A DNA stretch of 64,000 nt. Source: CAWFFV01 sp963814985 (GTDB taxonomy: Bacteria > Chloroflexota > Ktedonobacteria > Ktedonobacterales > Ktedonobacteraceae). The DNA is taken from assembly GCA_963814985.1 (NCBI GenBank), contig CAWFFV010000002.1, positions 62,001-126,000 on the forward strand, given 5' to 3'. Of the stretch, positions 55,748 to 64,000 are shown piece after piece (within the stretch, counting starts at the first letter, position 1; each line of letters begins with the position of its first letter). The translations under genes were made by a program, and so were the position numbers. The notes beneath the pieces were generated by a model. It saw only the letters and a program-made list of their open reading frames with translations. It was not told the origin of the DNA and searched no databases.

Positions 55748-55964
55748 ATAGCCGCTGATAGTAGATGCGCCTTACGCAGACAAAGGTAGATGTGTGCATA
55801 GGAATGCTTTCTACTTTTCTCTCACAGGTGCAGATTTGACCAGACTCAGTCAGCACAGTAAGACTATTGGGCTACTTAATTGAGCAATGTCGAGATTCGT
55901 TCCCTGGAACATAAGGCCAATCCCAGGTTCTTAACCCACAGGAGAAGCAGAGGAGTTCAATTCA

Positions 55965-57191
55965 ATGAACGGCGACATGATAGGTCGTGTCATCAAAGGC
56001 CGCTATAAGCTCATTGATGAACGAGGAAGGGGCAGTTTTGCCACAGTCTATGTTGCGCGTAATCTGGAGAATAACCATATCTATGCAGTAAAAGTTATGC
56101 ACCTTGAACTCTCGAATGATGATGAACTACTTGCACGCTTCCAACGGGAGGCACATATCCTTCTGAACCTCAGTGATCCCCACATTGTGCGGATTGTCGA
56201 TTATGGAAATGATAATAATGTGTATTATATTGTAATGGATTACATCGATGGTCAGAATTTGAAATATCATATGATCAAGGATGGACCAATGGACCCATTA
56301 CGTGGACTTAACTATACTCACCAGATCGCCGAAGGGCTAGATATAGCCCACAAGCAAGGAGTGGTACACCGCGATATTAAACCACAAAATATACTGATTA
56401 GCAGTACAGATAAGGTCAAAATTACTGATTTTGGGTTAGCACGTGGCAGAGAAACTGTCACACTTACACAGTCTAATGTATTCATGGGTACGGCCTACTA
56501 TATCTCGCCCGAACAGGCAGAAAGTGGGCGTTCGGCAGACACCCGTTCTGATCTCTACTCGGTCGCCACTGTCTTGTTTGAAATGCTGACGGGACATCCT
56601 CCTTTCGAGGGCGATACGGCCGTTGACATTGTCATCAAACACATGAACGATAAAGTACCATCGATCTGTCGTCTACGCCACGACCTGCCAATGGAAATGG
56701 ATCTCTTTATGCAGAAGGCACTCGCCAAGTCACCAGGAGATCGTTATGCGACACCTCAAGAGTTCATCGTAGCACTTGAACAATTGCAAGAACGCATCCA
56801 GATTATGCCACCCGTTGAACGAGTTGCACGGACTGGACCTGAAAACGGGCTGCCGAGTCCTTCCCAGCCAAAAGGACCTCCACCAAAAGAAGCTCACATC
56901 GTAGTTATCTCCAGTGGACATCCTATTCCCTTGAAAGGTGATTTAATGGTAGTAGGACGACAGGACCCAACTCGGGGAATATTCCCCGAGATAAATTTAG
57001 CAGATAAGACAGTTGGACGACGACATGCGTATCTACGCAATCAGCAAGGGACGTATACTGTTGAAGACCTTGATGCTTTGAATAAGACTCGCTTGAACGG
57101 AGTGACCTTAACACCACACGAGGAACGTACGCTCAAAGATGGTGATGTGCTACGCTTTGGCAGTGTTGAAGTACGTTTTGAATTGCGATAG
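55965..57191 (+). CDS. Ser/Thr protein kinase with C-terminal FHA domain
   Basis: The 408-residue soluble kinase has a Hanks domain (about 10-275: GRGSFATVYVA, YAVKVM, VHRDIKPQNIL, TDFGLAR, GTAYYISPEQ), a short Pro-rich linker and an FHA domain (about 315-408: VVGRQDPTRGIFPEINL, KTVGRRHAYL, NKTRLNG), which binds phosphothreonine. Kinase and reader on one chain suggest self-docking or recruitment of phosphorylated partners such as the next gene product. GAGGAG lies nine bases before the ATG. No transmembrane segment is seen, unlike the kinase at 46198. Confidence 0.92.
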   Translation: MNGDMIGRVIKGRYKLIDERGRGSFATVYVARNLENNHIYAVKVMHLELSNDDELLARFQREAHILLNLSDPHIVRIVDYGNDNNVYYIVMDYIDGQNLKYHMIKDGPMDPLRGLNYTHQIAEGLDIAHKQGVVHRDIKPQNILISSTDKVKITDFGLARGRETVTLTQSNVFMGTAYYISPEQAESGRSADTRSDLYSVATVLFEMLTGHPPFEGDTAVDIVIKHMNDKVPSICRLRHDLPMEMDLFMQKALAKSPGDRYATPQEFIVALEQLQERIQIMPPVERVARTGPENGLPSPSQPKGPPPKEAHIVVISSGHPIPLKGDLMVVGRQDPTRGIFPEINLADKTVGRRHAYLRNQQGTYTVEDLDALNKTRLNGVTLTPHEERTLKDGDVLRFGSVEVRFELR

Positions 57192-57222
57192 ATGTGGTGT
57201 TATCATACACTAAGTCGCAGTT

Positions 57223-57321
57223 GTAGGGGTACCCTTGGTAGGTGCCCGATTGAGATCGGGTGGCAGGCTTGTTCTCCTTGCCGGAGAGGATTGGCGGAGA
57301 AGAGATCCATGCCGCCCCTAC
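57223..57321. repeat. GTAGGGG/CCCCTAC inverted intergenic repeat
   Basis: GTAGGGG (57223-57229) and CCCCTAC (57315-57321) bracket 85 bases that include a CCCGAT-TGAG-ATCGGG hairpin (57245-57260). It fills the gap between the two FHA genes. It may be a degenerate intergenic repeat rather than a regulatory leader. Confidence 0.35.
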
Positions 57322-57340
57322 GATCAGAGGGGTGAACAAT

Positions 57341-58763
57341 ATGTTAGCAGTTTTTACAGTCGCACTGGCCGGGCAAGTTGTTTCGACAACAGTTATTGCT
57401 GTTGCGGGTATCATACTTGCAGTAGTCATTGCTATCACAGCCTTCTGGCTTTTCCGTAGCGGAGGGAAGAAGAAAGTAGCCCAAAATGCTGCCCCTGGCG
57501 GCACAAGTGATTGGCAACGTCAGCCGCTACAAGGTGGAGCAGGTACTTCAGCACCATGGAATCCACAGGCAACGGGGGATGCTGCTGGAAGTTGGGGTCA
57601 ACAAGCCCCACAATCTGGCGGCTGGAATATGTCCAATGGCACACAGCAACCCGCTAACGCCTGGGGAGCACAGGGTGCTGCTCAGCAACAACCCGCTAAC
57701 GCCTGGGGAGCACAGGGTGCCGCTCAGCAACAACCATCTGCCAATGCCTGGGGAGCACAGGGTGCCGCTCAGCAACAACCCTGCCAATGCCTGGGGAGCA
57801 CAGGGTGCCGCTCAGCAACAACCCGCCAACGCCTGGGGAGCACAGGGTGCCGCTCAGCAACAACCCGCCAATGCCTGGGGAGCACAGGGTGCCGCTCAGC
57901 AACAACCCGCCAACGCCTGGGGAGCACAGGGTGCCGCTCAGCAACAACCCGCTAACGCCTGGGGAGCACAGGGTGCCGCTCAACAACAACCCGCTAACGC
58001 CTGGGGAGCACAGGGTGCTGCTCAACAACAACCATCTGCCAATGCCTGGGGAGCACAGGGTGCCGCTCAACAGCAACCATCTGCCATTTCATGGAGCGGC
58101 ACACCGGCGACTGGAGCATCTCAGCCATCCGCTGCCCCATGGGAACCAGCCCCTTCTCCATCTCCTGCGGCACAAGATCCATGGGGTCAGCAACCAGCAA
58201 CTCCCTGGGGAGGAAGCACACCTGCGCAACAGCAAGGACAACAATCCCCTACAGCATATGGTGGTGGCTCCGCTCCTTCGTGGGGATCTCCGTCGTTTGG
58301 TGGGCAAGCAGCAGATGCATGGAGTGCTCAAGTACCTCAGCAACAATATCCGGGACAGGGTGCATCATCCGCTGGAACGTCAATGCCAGGCTGGCAACAG
58401 GGAGGCTTTAACCCAGGCGAGGGTGACAAGACCATGCTACGTCCACAAAGTGGAAGTGGAGTCCAGGGTATCGTACGTGTCGAAGAAGGCAAGGAACCAG
58501 GACGCATCTACGACATACGCAAGGGGTCGTTAAGCATCGGACGTAGCCGCGAAAGCGACATCTTCCTGGAGGATCTGGCAGTCTCACGTTTACATGCCTC
58601 TATTGTGAATATGGAGAATGGCAACTACGCACTTAAAGATGAAGGGAGTGCCAACGGCACCAAAGTGAATGGACAACTGGTCAATAAGTATCAGACCTAC
58701 CCTTTGCAAGAGGGCGATCGCATACAACTGGGACAAACGGTACTTGTCTTTGCAAAAAAATAA
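57341..58763 (+). pseudogene. Membrane-anchored FHA-domain protein with 14-residue tandem repeats, frameshifted
   Basis: The product of about 474 residues has an N-terminal transmembrane helix (about 15-40, VVSTTVIAVAGIILAVVIAITAFW), a basic stop-transfer RSGGKKK, a Gln/Ala/Gly/Trp-rich tandem repeat (unit PANAWGAQGAAQQQ), a low-complexity linker, and a C-terminal FHA domain (KGSLSIGRSRESDIFLEDLAVSRLHASI, GSANGTKVNG). A one-base slip near 57778 inside the repeat splits the frame; repeat slippage or sequencing error are both likely. AGGGG precedes the ATG. It is a plausible phosphothreonine-dependent partner of the kinase just upstream. Confidence 0.82.
57648..58080 (+). repeat. 42/45-bp minisatellite in the FHA gene
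   Basis: Ten near-identical units share the core GCCTGGGGAGCACAGGGTGC. Most are 42 bases; two carry an extra Ser codon (45 bases). Third-position differences (GCC/GCT, AAC/AAT) show the array is not a single recent burst. Confidence 0.9.
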
Positions 58764-58884
58764 TTGATGGGCGTCTTGTAAGGATACAGACAATTGCCCC
58801 TATAGAGAGAGGGAAAGCGCCACATAGATAGTCGATGTTTGGATAGAGAGAGATAAATATTACATATGTGGCCCTACAAATACA

Positions 58885-59998
58885 ATGCAAAGAGACGATC
58901 TGATTGGAACAACACTCGGGAACTATCGTATCATTGCCACACTTGGACAGGGTGGAATGGCGAAAGTATACAGAGCCTACCAGGAGAACCTTGACCGCGA
59001 AGTAGCAGTAAAGGTTCTTCCACCATGGTTTGCTGCCGATCGTAGTTTCGTTGAGCGTTTCAATCTGGAAGCCCGGTTAGTTGCCCGGCTCTCACATCCC
59101 AACATTGTGACAGTTCACGATGCCAGTGAACAACAGGGCCACCTCTATATTGTCATGCAACTGGTGGATGGAGGAACTCTCAAGCATAAACTCGATCAAT
59201 TTCAACTCACTGGCAAGACTATGGAGACGACAGAGATGATTAATATCTTTGCGCAACTTGCCAGTGCCCTGGCATATGCACATGAACAGGGGATTATCCA
59301 CCGCGATATTAAACCTGTCAATGTATTAATGGATCGCTCTGGGCGTCCTATTCTCTCCGACTTCGGCATTGCAAAGGTACTCGCTAGCACACAAGACAAC
59401 TTGACTCGCCCTGGCGCAGGTGTCGGTACTCCTGAGTATATGTCACCAGAACAGTGCCAGGGAGGGGCAATTGATGGACGTGCCGATATCTATGCCCTCG
59501 GGGTTGTTTTATTTGAAGCTATGACCGGGCGCACTCCTTTTCGAGGGAACAATTATCCGGCTCTGGCACATAGCCACATTTATGAAATGCCTCCACGCCC
59601 CGTGCTCGCTCAATCCATCTCTTCACCCAATGATCGAGCGTATCATTCTGACAGCACTCATGAAGAATCCACAGCAACGCTATCAGCGGGCCAATGAGAT
59701 GAGCGACGCCTTACAGCGCATACTCACGTCCAGTGTACCTGGTACGGGATATTATGAACAAGCAGAAGGCGCATCATTTATCAGGCCAAAGTCATCTGCC
59801 CTGCAAGAGTTACGGCAAAATTCACCACTTACCGCACTTTATCCCTGTTACCATTGCGAATATCCGAATAAAGCACACATGCGTTTCTGCACACGATGCG
59901 GCCATGCACTCAATCTGTGTACAGCATGTGGGAGTCATAATCTAGCAAACAATCGTTTCTGTACCAAATGTGGGCAAGCTCTCACATTCATCAGGTGA
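58885..59998 (+). pseudogene. Ser/Thr protein kinase with C-terminal double zinc ribbon, frameshifted
   Basis: The kinase domain (LGQGGMAKVYRAY, VAVKVL, IHRDIKPVNVL, SDFGIAK, GTPEYMSPEQ) runs to about residue 240. A break near 59605 hides its end; the next frame continues LNPSLHPMIERIILTALMKNPQQRYQRANEMSDAL, the normal final helices. After a linker comes a double zinc ribbon with CYHC...CTRC and CTAC...CTKC pairs, a module used for protein or nucleic-acid contacts. No transmembrane segment is seen. The start at 58885 lacks a clear ribosome site. With repair the protein has about 371 residues. Confidence 0.85.
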
Positions 59999-60090
59999 GT
60001 CTGCTCACTCACCCTTCTTCCTCGAACTAATCCACAATACAAAGTTCTTCCACATCGGATCTCAAGCAATAAACTTGCATAGGAAGTTAT

Positions 60091-60581
60091 TTAATACACA
60101 AATTCTTTCTGTTTCGCAGCAGAGAGGCGCTCTAACACCTTACGTTGCTCATTCATATACTTATGCTGAAGCAAAGTACGCTGCTCTGCACTGAGTAGTA
60201 GAATAGCCTGTACACGCTCTACGATAAGGCTGGGCTGTGTAGGTTTAGTGATATATTCAATGGCTCCCTCTTCAAAACCGTGCATTTGTTCCGAGAGGCA
60301 GACAAGGGCGCTAAGCACAAGCACTGGAATCGGGGGGGTTATACAGTTAATCCGCAGCCAGTGGAGAACATCCCAGCCAGAAATGGATACATCACCAGAT
60401 CGAGAATGATGAGATGGGGACAAAATTCAGGAATCACACGCATAGCATCCCGACCATCGGAAGCCCCAATGGCTTCAAAACCACTCTGTGTCAAAAAGAA
60501 GCAAAGTACTTGTTGAACAGAAATTTCATCCTCAACCACAAGAACTCGTGTTTTTTTAGCAGCTTCATACATATCTTGCAC
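60091..60581 (-). pseudogene. Response regulator receiver protein, frameshifted
   Basis: A single-domain CheY-like receiver: RVLVVEDEISVQQVL (acidic pair), phosphoacceptor Asp in LIILDLVM, then after a one-base break near 60395, SGWDVLHWLR, PVLVLSALV (switch Ser) and YITKPTQP (conserved Lys). The C-terminal 35 residues are helical with no DNA-binding domain. It starts at a GTG, 41 bases after the histidine kinase on the same strand, so the two form one operon and a likely cognate pair. Confidence 0.82.
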
Positions 60582-60622
60582 TTCTACTAACCCACCAGTA
60601 TAGTATATTCAGGATGTATACT

Positions 60623-62773
60623 TTAAGTGCGACTACGTCTTACAAGTGGAAAGCGCACTTCAGCAACGGTAAATAGCTCACTAAGGGCTTCTTTGCCGTT
60701 CTGTTCGATAGTTGGATTCGAGAAAACGTCACGGCGGAGTGAAAAGCTCCCCTCCAGATCACCGATCAGATGCTTGATGAGAGAGAGTCCCAACCCTTCA
60801 AAGGTGCTGTTCTCCCCACTTTCTTCTAAAGGAAGTTTGAAAGGTGGCCCACTTCCCGTATCGATCACCTGGACAACGACCAGACCATCTTCTTCACACC
60901 CACGAATAGTCACAATCCCTTCAGATTGTCCGGCCATACCGTGCTTAATAGCATTGGAAATCATTTCGTTGACGACCAGCGCCAGGATCGTTACAGCGCG
61001 TGAAGGGATGACAATGGAACATGGCTCGACCTGAAAGGTGATATGCTTTTCTGGTGGCCTCAAGTTGGCATTGGCAACACCAACTATTTTACGAGCTATA
61101 TCGTCTACACGTGCTTCGCTAACATCTTCATGCGCAAGTAGATCATGCGTTGCAGCAAGACCTTGAACACGATTGACGCTTTCTGCTAGCGTATAGCGTA
61201 CTTCAGGAGATCTGGTGCGCCTTCGCTGCAAAGAGAGAATTCCCGCAACAGTCGCCAGATTATTTTTTACACGATGATGTAATTCACGTAAGAGCACTGA
61301 TTTGAGTTCGAGACCACGACGCGTCTCTTCGTAGAGCCGGGCATTATCAATAGCGATAGCTGCCTCGTTGGCAAAAGTAATAACAAGTTGCATTTGCTCC
61401 GGGCTGAGCAGATGGCGATGGCTACTATAGATACAAATGCAGCCGAGGATTTTCTGTTTGACCTTCAGCGGCACACAAAGGACCGAATGGATCTCTGAGG
61501 AGATAAACGGGTCACCATGGATAAAGCAGTGCTCGTCGGTATGAGAGCAATCAACAGCCATGCTCGGCCTTCCAGTTTGCACAGAACGTCCTGCACAACA
61601 TTGACCAACACCGATATAAATACGGCTCGCCAGGCCACTATTGAGACCATAGTGTGCAAGAACATGTAAGCGTCTGCTGTCAGGATCAAGCTGGAAGATA
61701 CAGGAGCGCTCAGCACCAGAAAGATGAACAGCCTGAGTCGTGATAATTTGGAGCACTTCATCCAAATTAAGAGTCGAAGCGATGATGGATGAGACGCGGT
61801 GAATAGTTGCAAGTTCATGAACTTTGCGGCGCAGTTGCTCATCAGTCTGCTCGTAGAGACGCCCATTTTCGATGTTGATAGCCACAATACCAGCCGCGAC
61901 TTCCACAAAACTGATTTCGTCACGAGTGAAATTACGCGGTTCACGGGATTGAACGCTGACCACACCAATAAGTCGTTCAGCATTGCCAAAGAAGATAATG
62001 GGTACAGTCATCAGGCCATGATATTCAACACCATAGGCACATGCTTCGGTAGAGAAATTTGGATCGCTCAACGCATCCTGCACAAACAAAGAACGTCCCT
62101 TGTCAGCAACCCAACCACTATAGCCTTCGCCAAGACGTAGAGTAAAGTGTAGACCACCAAGGGGACGAGGCCCATTGGTAGCACGTAAAGTCAGGACACG
62201 CTGCAGTTCATCATAGAAAAAGATCGAGCACAGTTCGACATCCAATTCCCCAGCAATCACCTGCGCAGTAACCTCAAGGGTTTGATCGAGATCCATCGCA
62301 GAGTTGCTCACCCCATTGACACGTTGCAAAGCAAGGAGACGATGTTCCAACTGCTGAGATACATTGGTACATTCAAACCTATATCGGTCGGTAATCCCCT
62401 GATAACCCCGTGTGAGCGCAAGGACACATGCCGATTGCAGATGATAGAGGCGCTCAGTTGCCTGCATGAGTAGCTTAGGTTGGTCAGAAAGTATCTCCCT
62501 TAGCTCGACAGCAAGCGCATCAATATAACACTGCAGATCTTTGAACCGTGCATCTAGCTTGCCACCTTGCTCTGCAAGCCAGCGGCCAGATTGCTCAAAA
62601 CGAGCTAAGGAGGCATGATCGGTATGATTATTGCGCATAAGAGCGTTGAGGAGTAACCACGCATCACTACCCTCTTCCAGCTCAGAACTCTCCCCCAATA
62701 CATGCTGTAAACAGACTCTTAATTGAGTAATATGCTGCGCCAACACCTGTTCTACATCATCTCCATCTGTCAC
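60623..62773 (-). CDS. GAF-domain sensor histidine kinase (HisKA_2 type)
   Basis: The 716-residue soluble protein has a helical N-terminus (about 1-165), two GAF domains (about 165-315 and 330-480; the second contains GQCCAGRSVQTGRP and several cysteines), then the dimerisation/phosphoacceptor block LRELHHRVKNNLA (about 495), which marks the HisKA_2 family, and an HATPase (VVNEMISNAIKHG, DTGSGPPF, GLGLSLIKHL). No transmembrane helix is seen, so it should sense an internal ligand or redox state. The start is a GTG with a weak ribosome site. The response regulator lies just downstream. The 323-base upstream gap (62774-63096) shows no clear feature. Confidence 0.9.
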   Translation of the reverse strand: MTDGDDVEQVLAQHITQLRVCLQHVLGESSELEEGSDAWLLLNALMRNNHTDHASLARFEQSGRWLAEQGGKLDARFKDLQCYIDALAVELREILSDQPKLLMQATERLYHLQSACVLALTRGYQGITDRYRFECTNVSQQLEHRLLALQRVNGVSNSAMDLDQTLEVTAQVIAGELDVELCSIFFYDELQRVLTLRATNGPRPLGGLHFTLRLGEGYSGWVADKGRSLFVQDALSDPNFSTEACAYGVEYHGLMTVPIIFFGNAERLIGVVSVQSREPRNFTRDEISFVEVAAGIVAINIENGRLYEQTDEQLRRKVHELATIHRVSSIIASTLNLDEVLQIITTQAVHLSGAERSCIFQLDPDSRRLHVLAHYGLNSGLASRIYIGVGQCCAGRSVQTGRPSMAVDCSHTDEHCFIHGDPFISSEIHSVLCVPLKVKQKILGCICIYSSHRHLLSPEQMQLVITFANEAAIAIDNARLYEETRRGLELKSVLLRELHHRVKNNLATVAGILSLQRRRTRSPEVRYTLAESVNRVQGLAATHDLLAHEDVSEARVDDIARKIVGVANANLRPPEKHITFQVEPCSIVIPSRAVTILALVVNEMISNAIKHGMAGQSEGIVTIRGCEEDGLVVVQVIDTGSGPPFKLPLEESGENSTFEGLGLSLIKHLIGDLEGSFSLRRDVFSNPTIEQNGKEALSELFTVAEVRFPLVRRSRT

Positions 62774-63096
62774 GTTTTTCTTCTCAATTCATGCATTCCA
62801 TACAATGCAATAATGGTACTATACTCACCATTCCCTACCCTATATTGTATTGTAATTGGGCCATCCAGTAGTGTCAAGTACATGACCTGACTCGGTGCAT
62901 TGGCGACTCCCTTTTCGTTCTTCACTCACAAAAAACTCTGCATTTCCTGATGAAAAACGAAACAAGTCATAGATAGTGAGAGACGAATGTCCTATAGAGG
63001 AAGGTCATTCTTACAAGAAAGGTTTCGTGACTCGTTATAAAGTGTGATATATCCCCGTTGATAAGGGTAGACGTTTGATAAGGGAGTTTTCTTGAA

Positions 63097-64000
63097 ATGA
63101 GATGCTCACATTGTGGGTTTCCGCTTGCTCCGAAGCGCACCAGTTGTCCAAAGTGTGGGACGACTACGACCGGAGAGTCCGAAGGACGATCTTCTAGCCA
63201 AAATCAAGCACCAATTTCGCCACAGGCCAGTTTTGGTCCCGCTGGTACACAGAATAGCTCAGAACAACAGGTATGGGGAGCTTACGCGCCTGCTATGCCC
63301 CTCAATGGACCGGGCATGCAAAGGCCATCCTTCGGCCAACAGATACCCTTCGCGGCATCTCAGCCAACCTACGGACCCAAAGATATGCCAGCGGGGAGTC
63401 CTCCTCCCTTATACACTCCCCCGATGCAGACGCCATCAGCACCAGAGTCAGGTATGGGCCAACAATGTTCCTCTGAATACACCTCTCCCAATTCCTAATA
63501 TGACCTGGCCACCACAATCTCACCTGAATACACCACAGCCCAGACAAGAAGTATTAGAGTCAGGAACCTTTATACAGCCACAGCGCAAATCGCTCAAGCA
63601 GAAACGACCCATGCAACCAGGTTTTACAATTGCTGGCCTTTGTGTGATTACCGGAGGCCTGATCCTGGCTTTCGTGTACCTTATGACCATCGGGCTATCT
63701 GGCTCTCCTATGAGCAACATATCATCTCAGTCACCAAAGGGTTCCACAACATCCACTCGTGTAATGACAAAGAGTACAACAATTACCGGGACGACACAGA
63801 CCCCTACGCTGAGTGTTACCCTGGTCTGACCTCAACACCACCCACGACAACCTTTCCGGGACAACAGTATATTGATCAAGCACAAATGGCAAGCTCCATC
63901 GATACAACCACGGCGCTACCCACAACGTTGACAACAACCTTCAAGGTAAACCAGCGGATAAATGTTACATTCAAACTCCATCCCAGTAATCAAGGTGGAG
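63097..64000 (+). pseudogene. Zinc-ribbon membrane protein, frameshifted and cut by the window end
   Basis: The N-terminus is a zinc ribbon (MRCSHCGFPLAP, TSCPKCGTTTT). A Pro/Gln-rich linker follows, then a transmembrane helix (GFTIAGLCVITGGLILAFVYLM, about 63625-63690), a Ser/Thr-rich stalk and the start of an extracytoplasmic region (FKVNQRINVTFKLHP). Frame breaks near 63455 and 63825 must be repaired to join these parts. GGGAG is about ten bases before the ATG. The layout recalls zinc-ribbon/transmembrane proteins common beside kinases in this group. Function is unknown, and the gene continues past base 64000. Confidence 0.65.

Noticed and set aside
57191..57213. Third copy of the TTAGTGTA/TACACTAA operator
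   Set aside because: Only the right arm (TACACTAA) is present; the left side is degenerate and no suitable promoter overlaps it.
57648..58080. Possible CRISPR array
   Set aside because: Units are contiguous with no unique spacers and encode an in-frame peptide repeat.
57787..58533. 248-residue frame rich in PGEHRVPLSNN repeats
   Set aside because: Alternative-frame shadow of the minisatellite; the frame with the FHA domain is the real one.

Overview
The window looks like chromosomal DNA of a Chloroflexota bacterium, most likely a Ktedonobacteria relative. This is an inference from content: many Hanks-type Ser/Thr kinases with FHA, zinc-ribbon or extracellular modules, an ECF sigma factor paired with a DUF5667 membrane protein, a CIRCE-controlled ClpE-type ATPase, S53 peptidases and mid-GC coding DNA. 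There is no rRNA. Two tRNA genes (Trp-CCA, Ser-GCT) are present.

Layout. 0.16-0.33 kb: a MITE-like palindromic element. 0.35-11.6 kb: an exopolysaccharide locus, with a minus-strand operon (epimerase, Wzz/BY-kinase-like protein, MurJ-Wzy fusion, two GT4 glycosyltransferases, AsnB-like protein) and a divergent polyprenyl-phosphate sugar transferase. 11.7-13.8 kb: an SPFH protein and a NAD-kinase-like protein behind a consensus promoter overlapped by a palindromic operator. The same promoter/operator layout recurs at 22.3 kb before an NrtR-type Nudix regulator. 13.9-20.6 kb: the menaquinone operon menF-D-H-B-E, in which all genes but menE carry single-base frameshifts. 20.7-28.2 kb: alpha/beta hydrolase, NrtR, HAD phosphatase, prfA, TetR, histidine phosphatase, acyl-CoA dehydrogenase. 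28.3-30.8 kb: ClpE-type unfoldase behind two tandem CIRCE-like operators. 31-32.6 kb: DUF892 protein, two tRNAs, a broken PD-(D/E)XK endonuclease. 32.8-38.0 kb: a pseudokinase-kinase-DinG helicase fusion whose Walker A motif is split by an intein with class 3 features. 38.1-39.9 kb: a type ISP restriction enzyme lacking its methyltransferase core. 40.4-42.8 kb: one complete and one truncated S53 peptidase. 43.0-48.0 kb: an ECF sigma/DUF5667 cluster in which three promoters share TAACC-N15-GCAACT. 48.4-55.5 kb: zinc-ribbon protein, HIT protein, three tandem GT4 enzymes, PRPP synthetase, HAD-IIA phosphatase. 56-64 kb: a signalling island of kinase-FHA, membrane FHA protein with a 42-bp minisatellite, kinase-zinc ribbon, GAF histidine kinase, response regulator, and a zinc-ribbon membrane protein running off the end.

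Quality caveat. At least a dozen genes are interrupted, mostly by one-base losses, many in short homopolymers, while the residues on both sides stay well conserved. That pattern fits uncorrected sequencing indels better than old pseudogenes. I therefore annotate such genes as full-length loci carrying frameshifts. Interruptions by in-frame stops (histidine phosphatase, PD-(D/E)XK gene), an in-frame domain loss (restriction enzyme) and a missing N-terminus (second S53 peptidase) are of a different kind.
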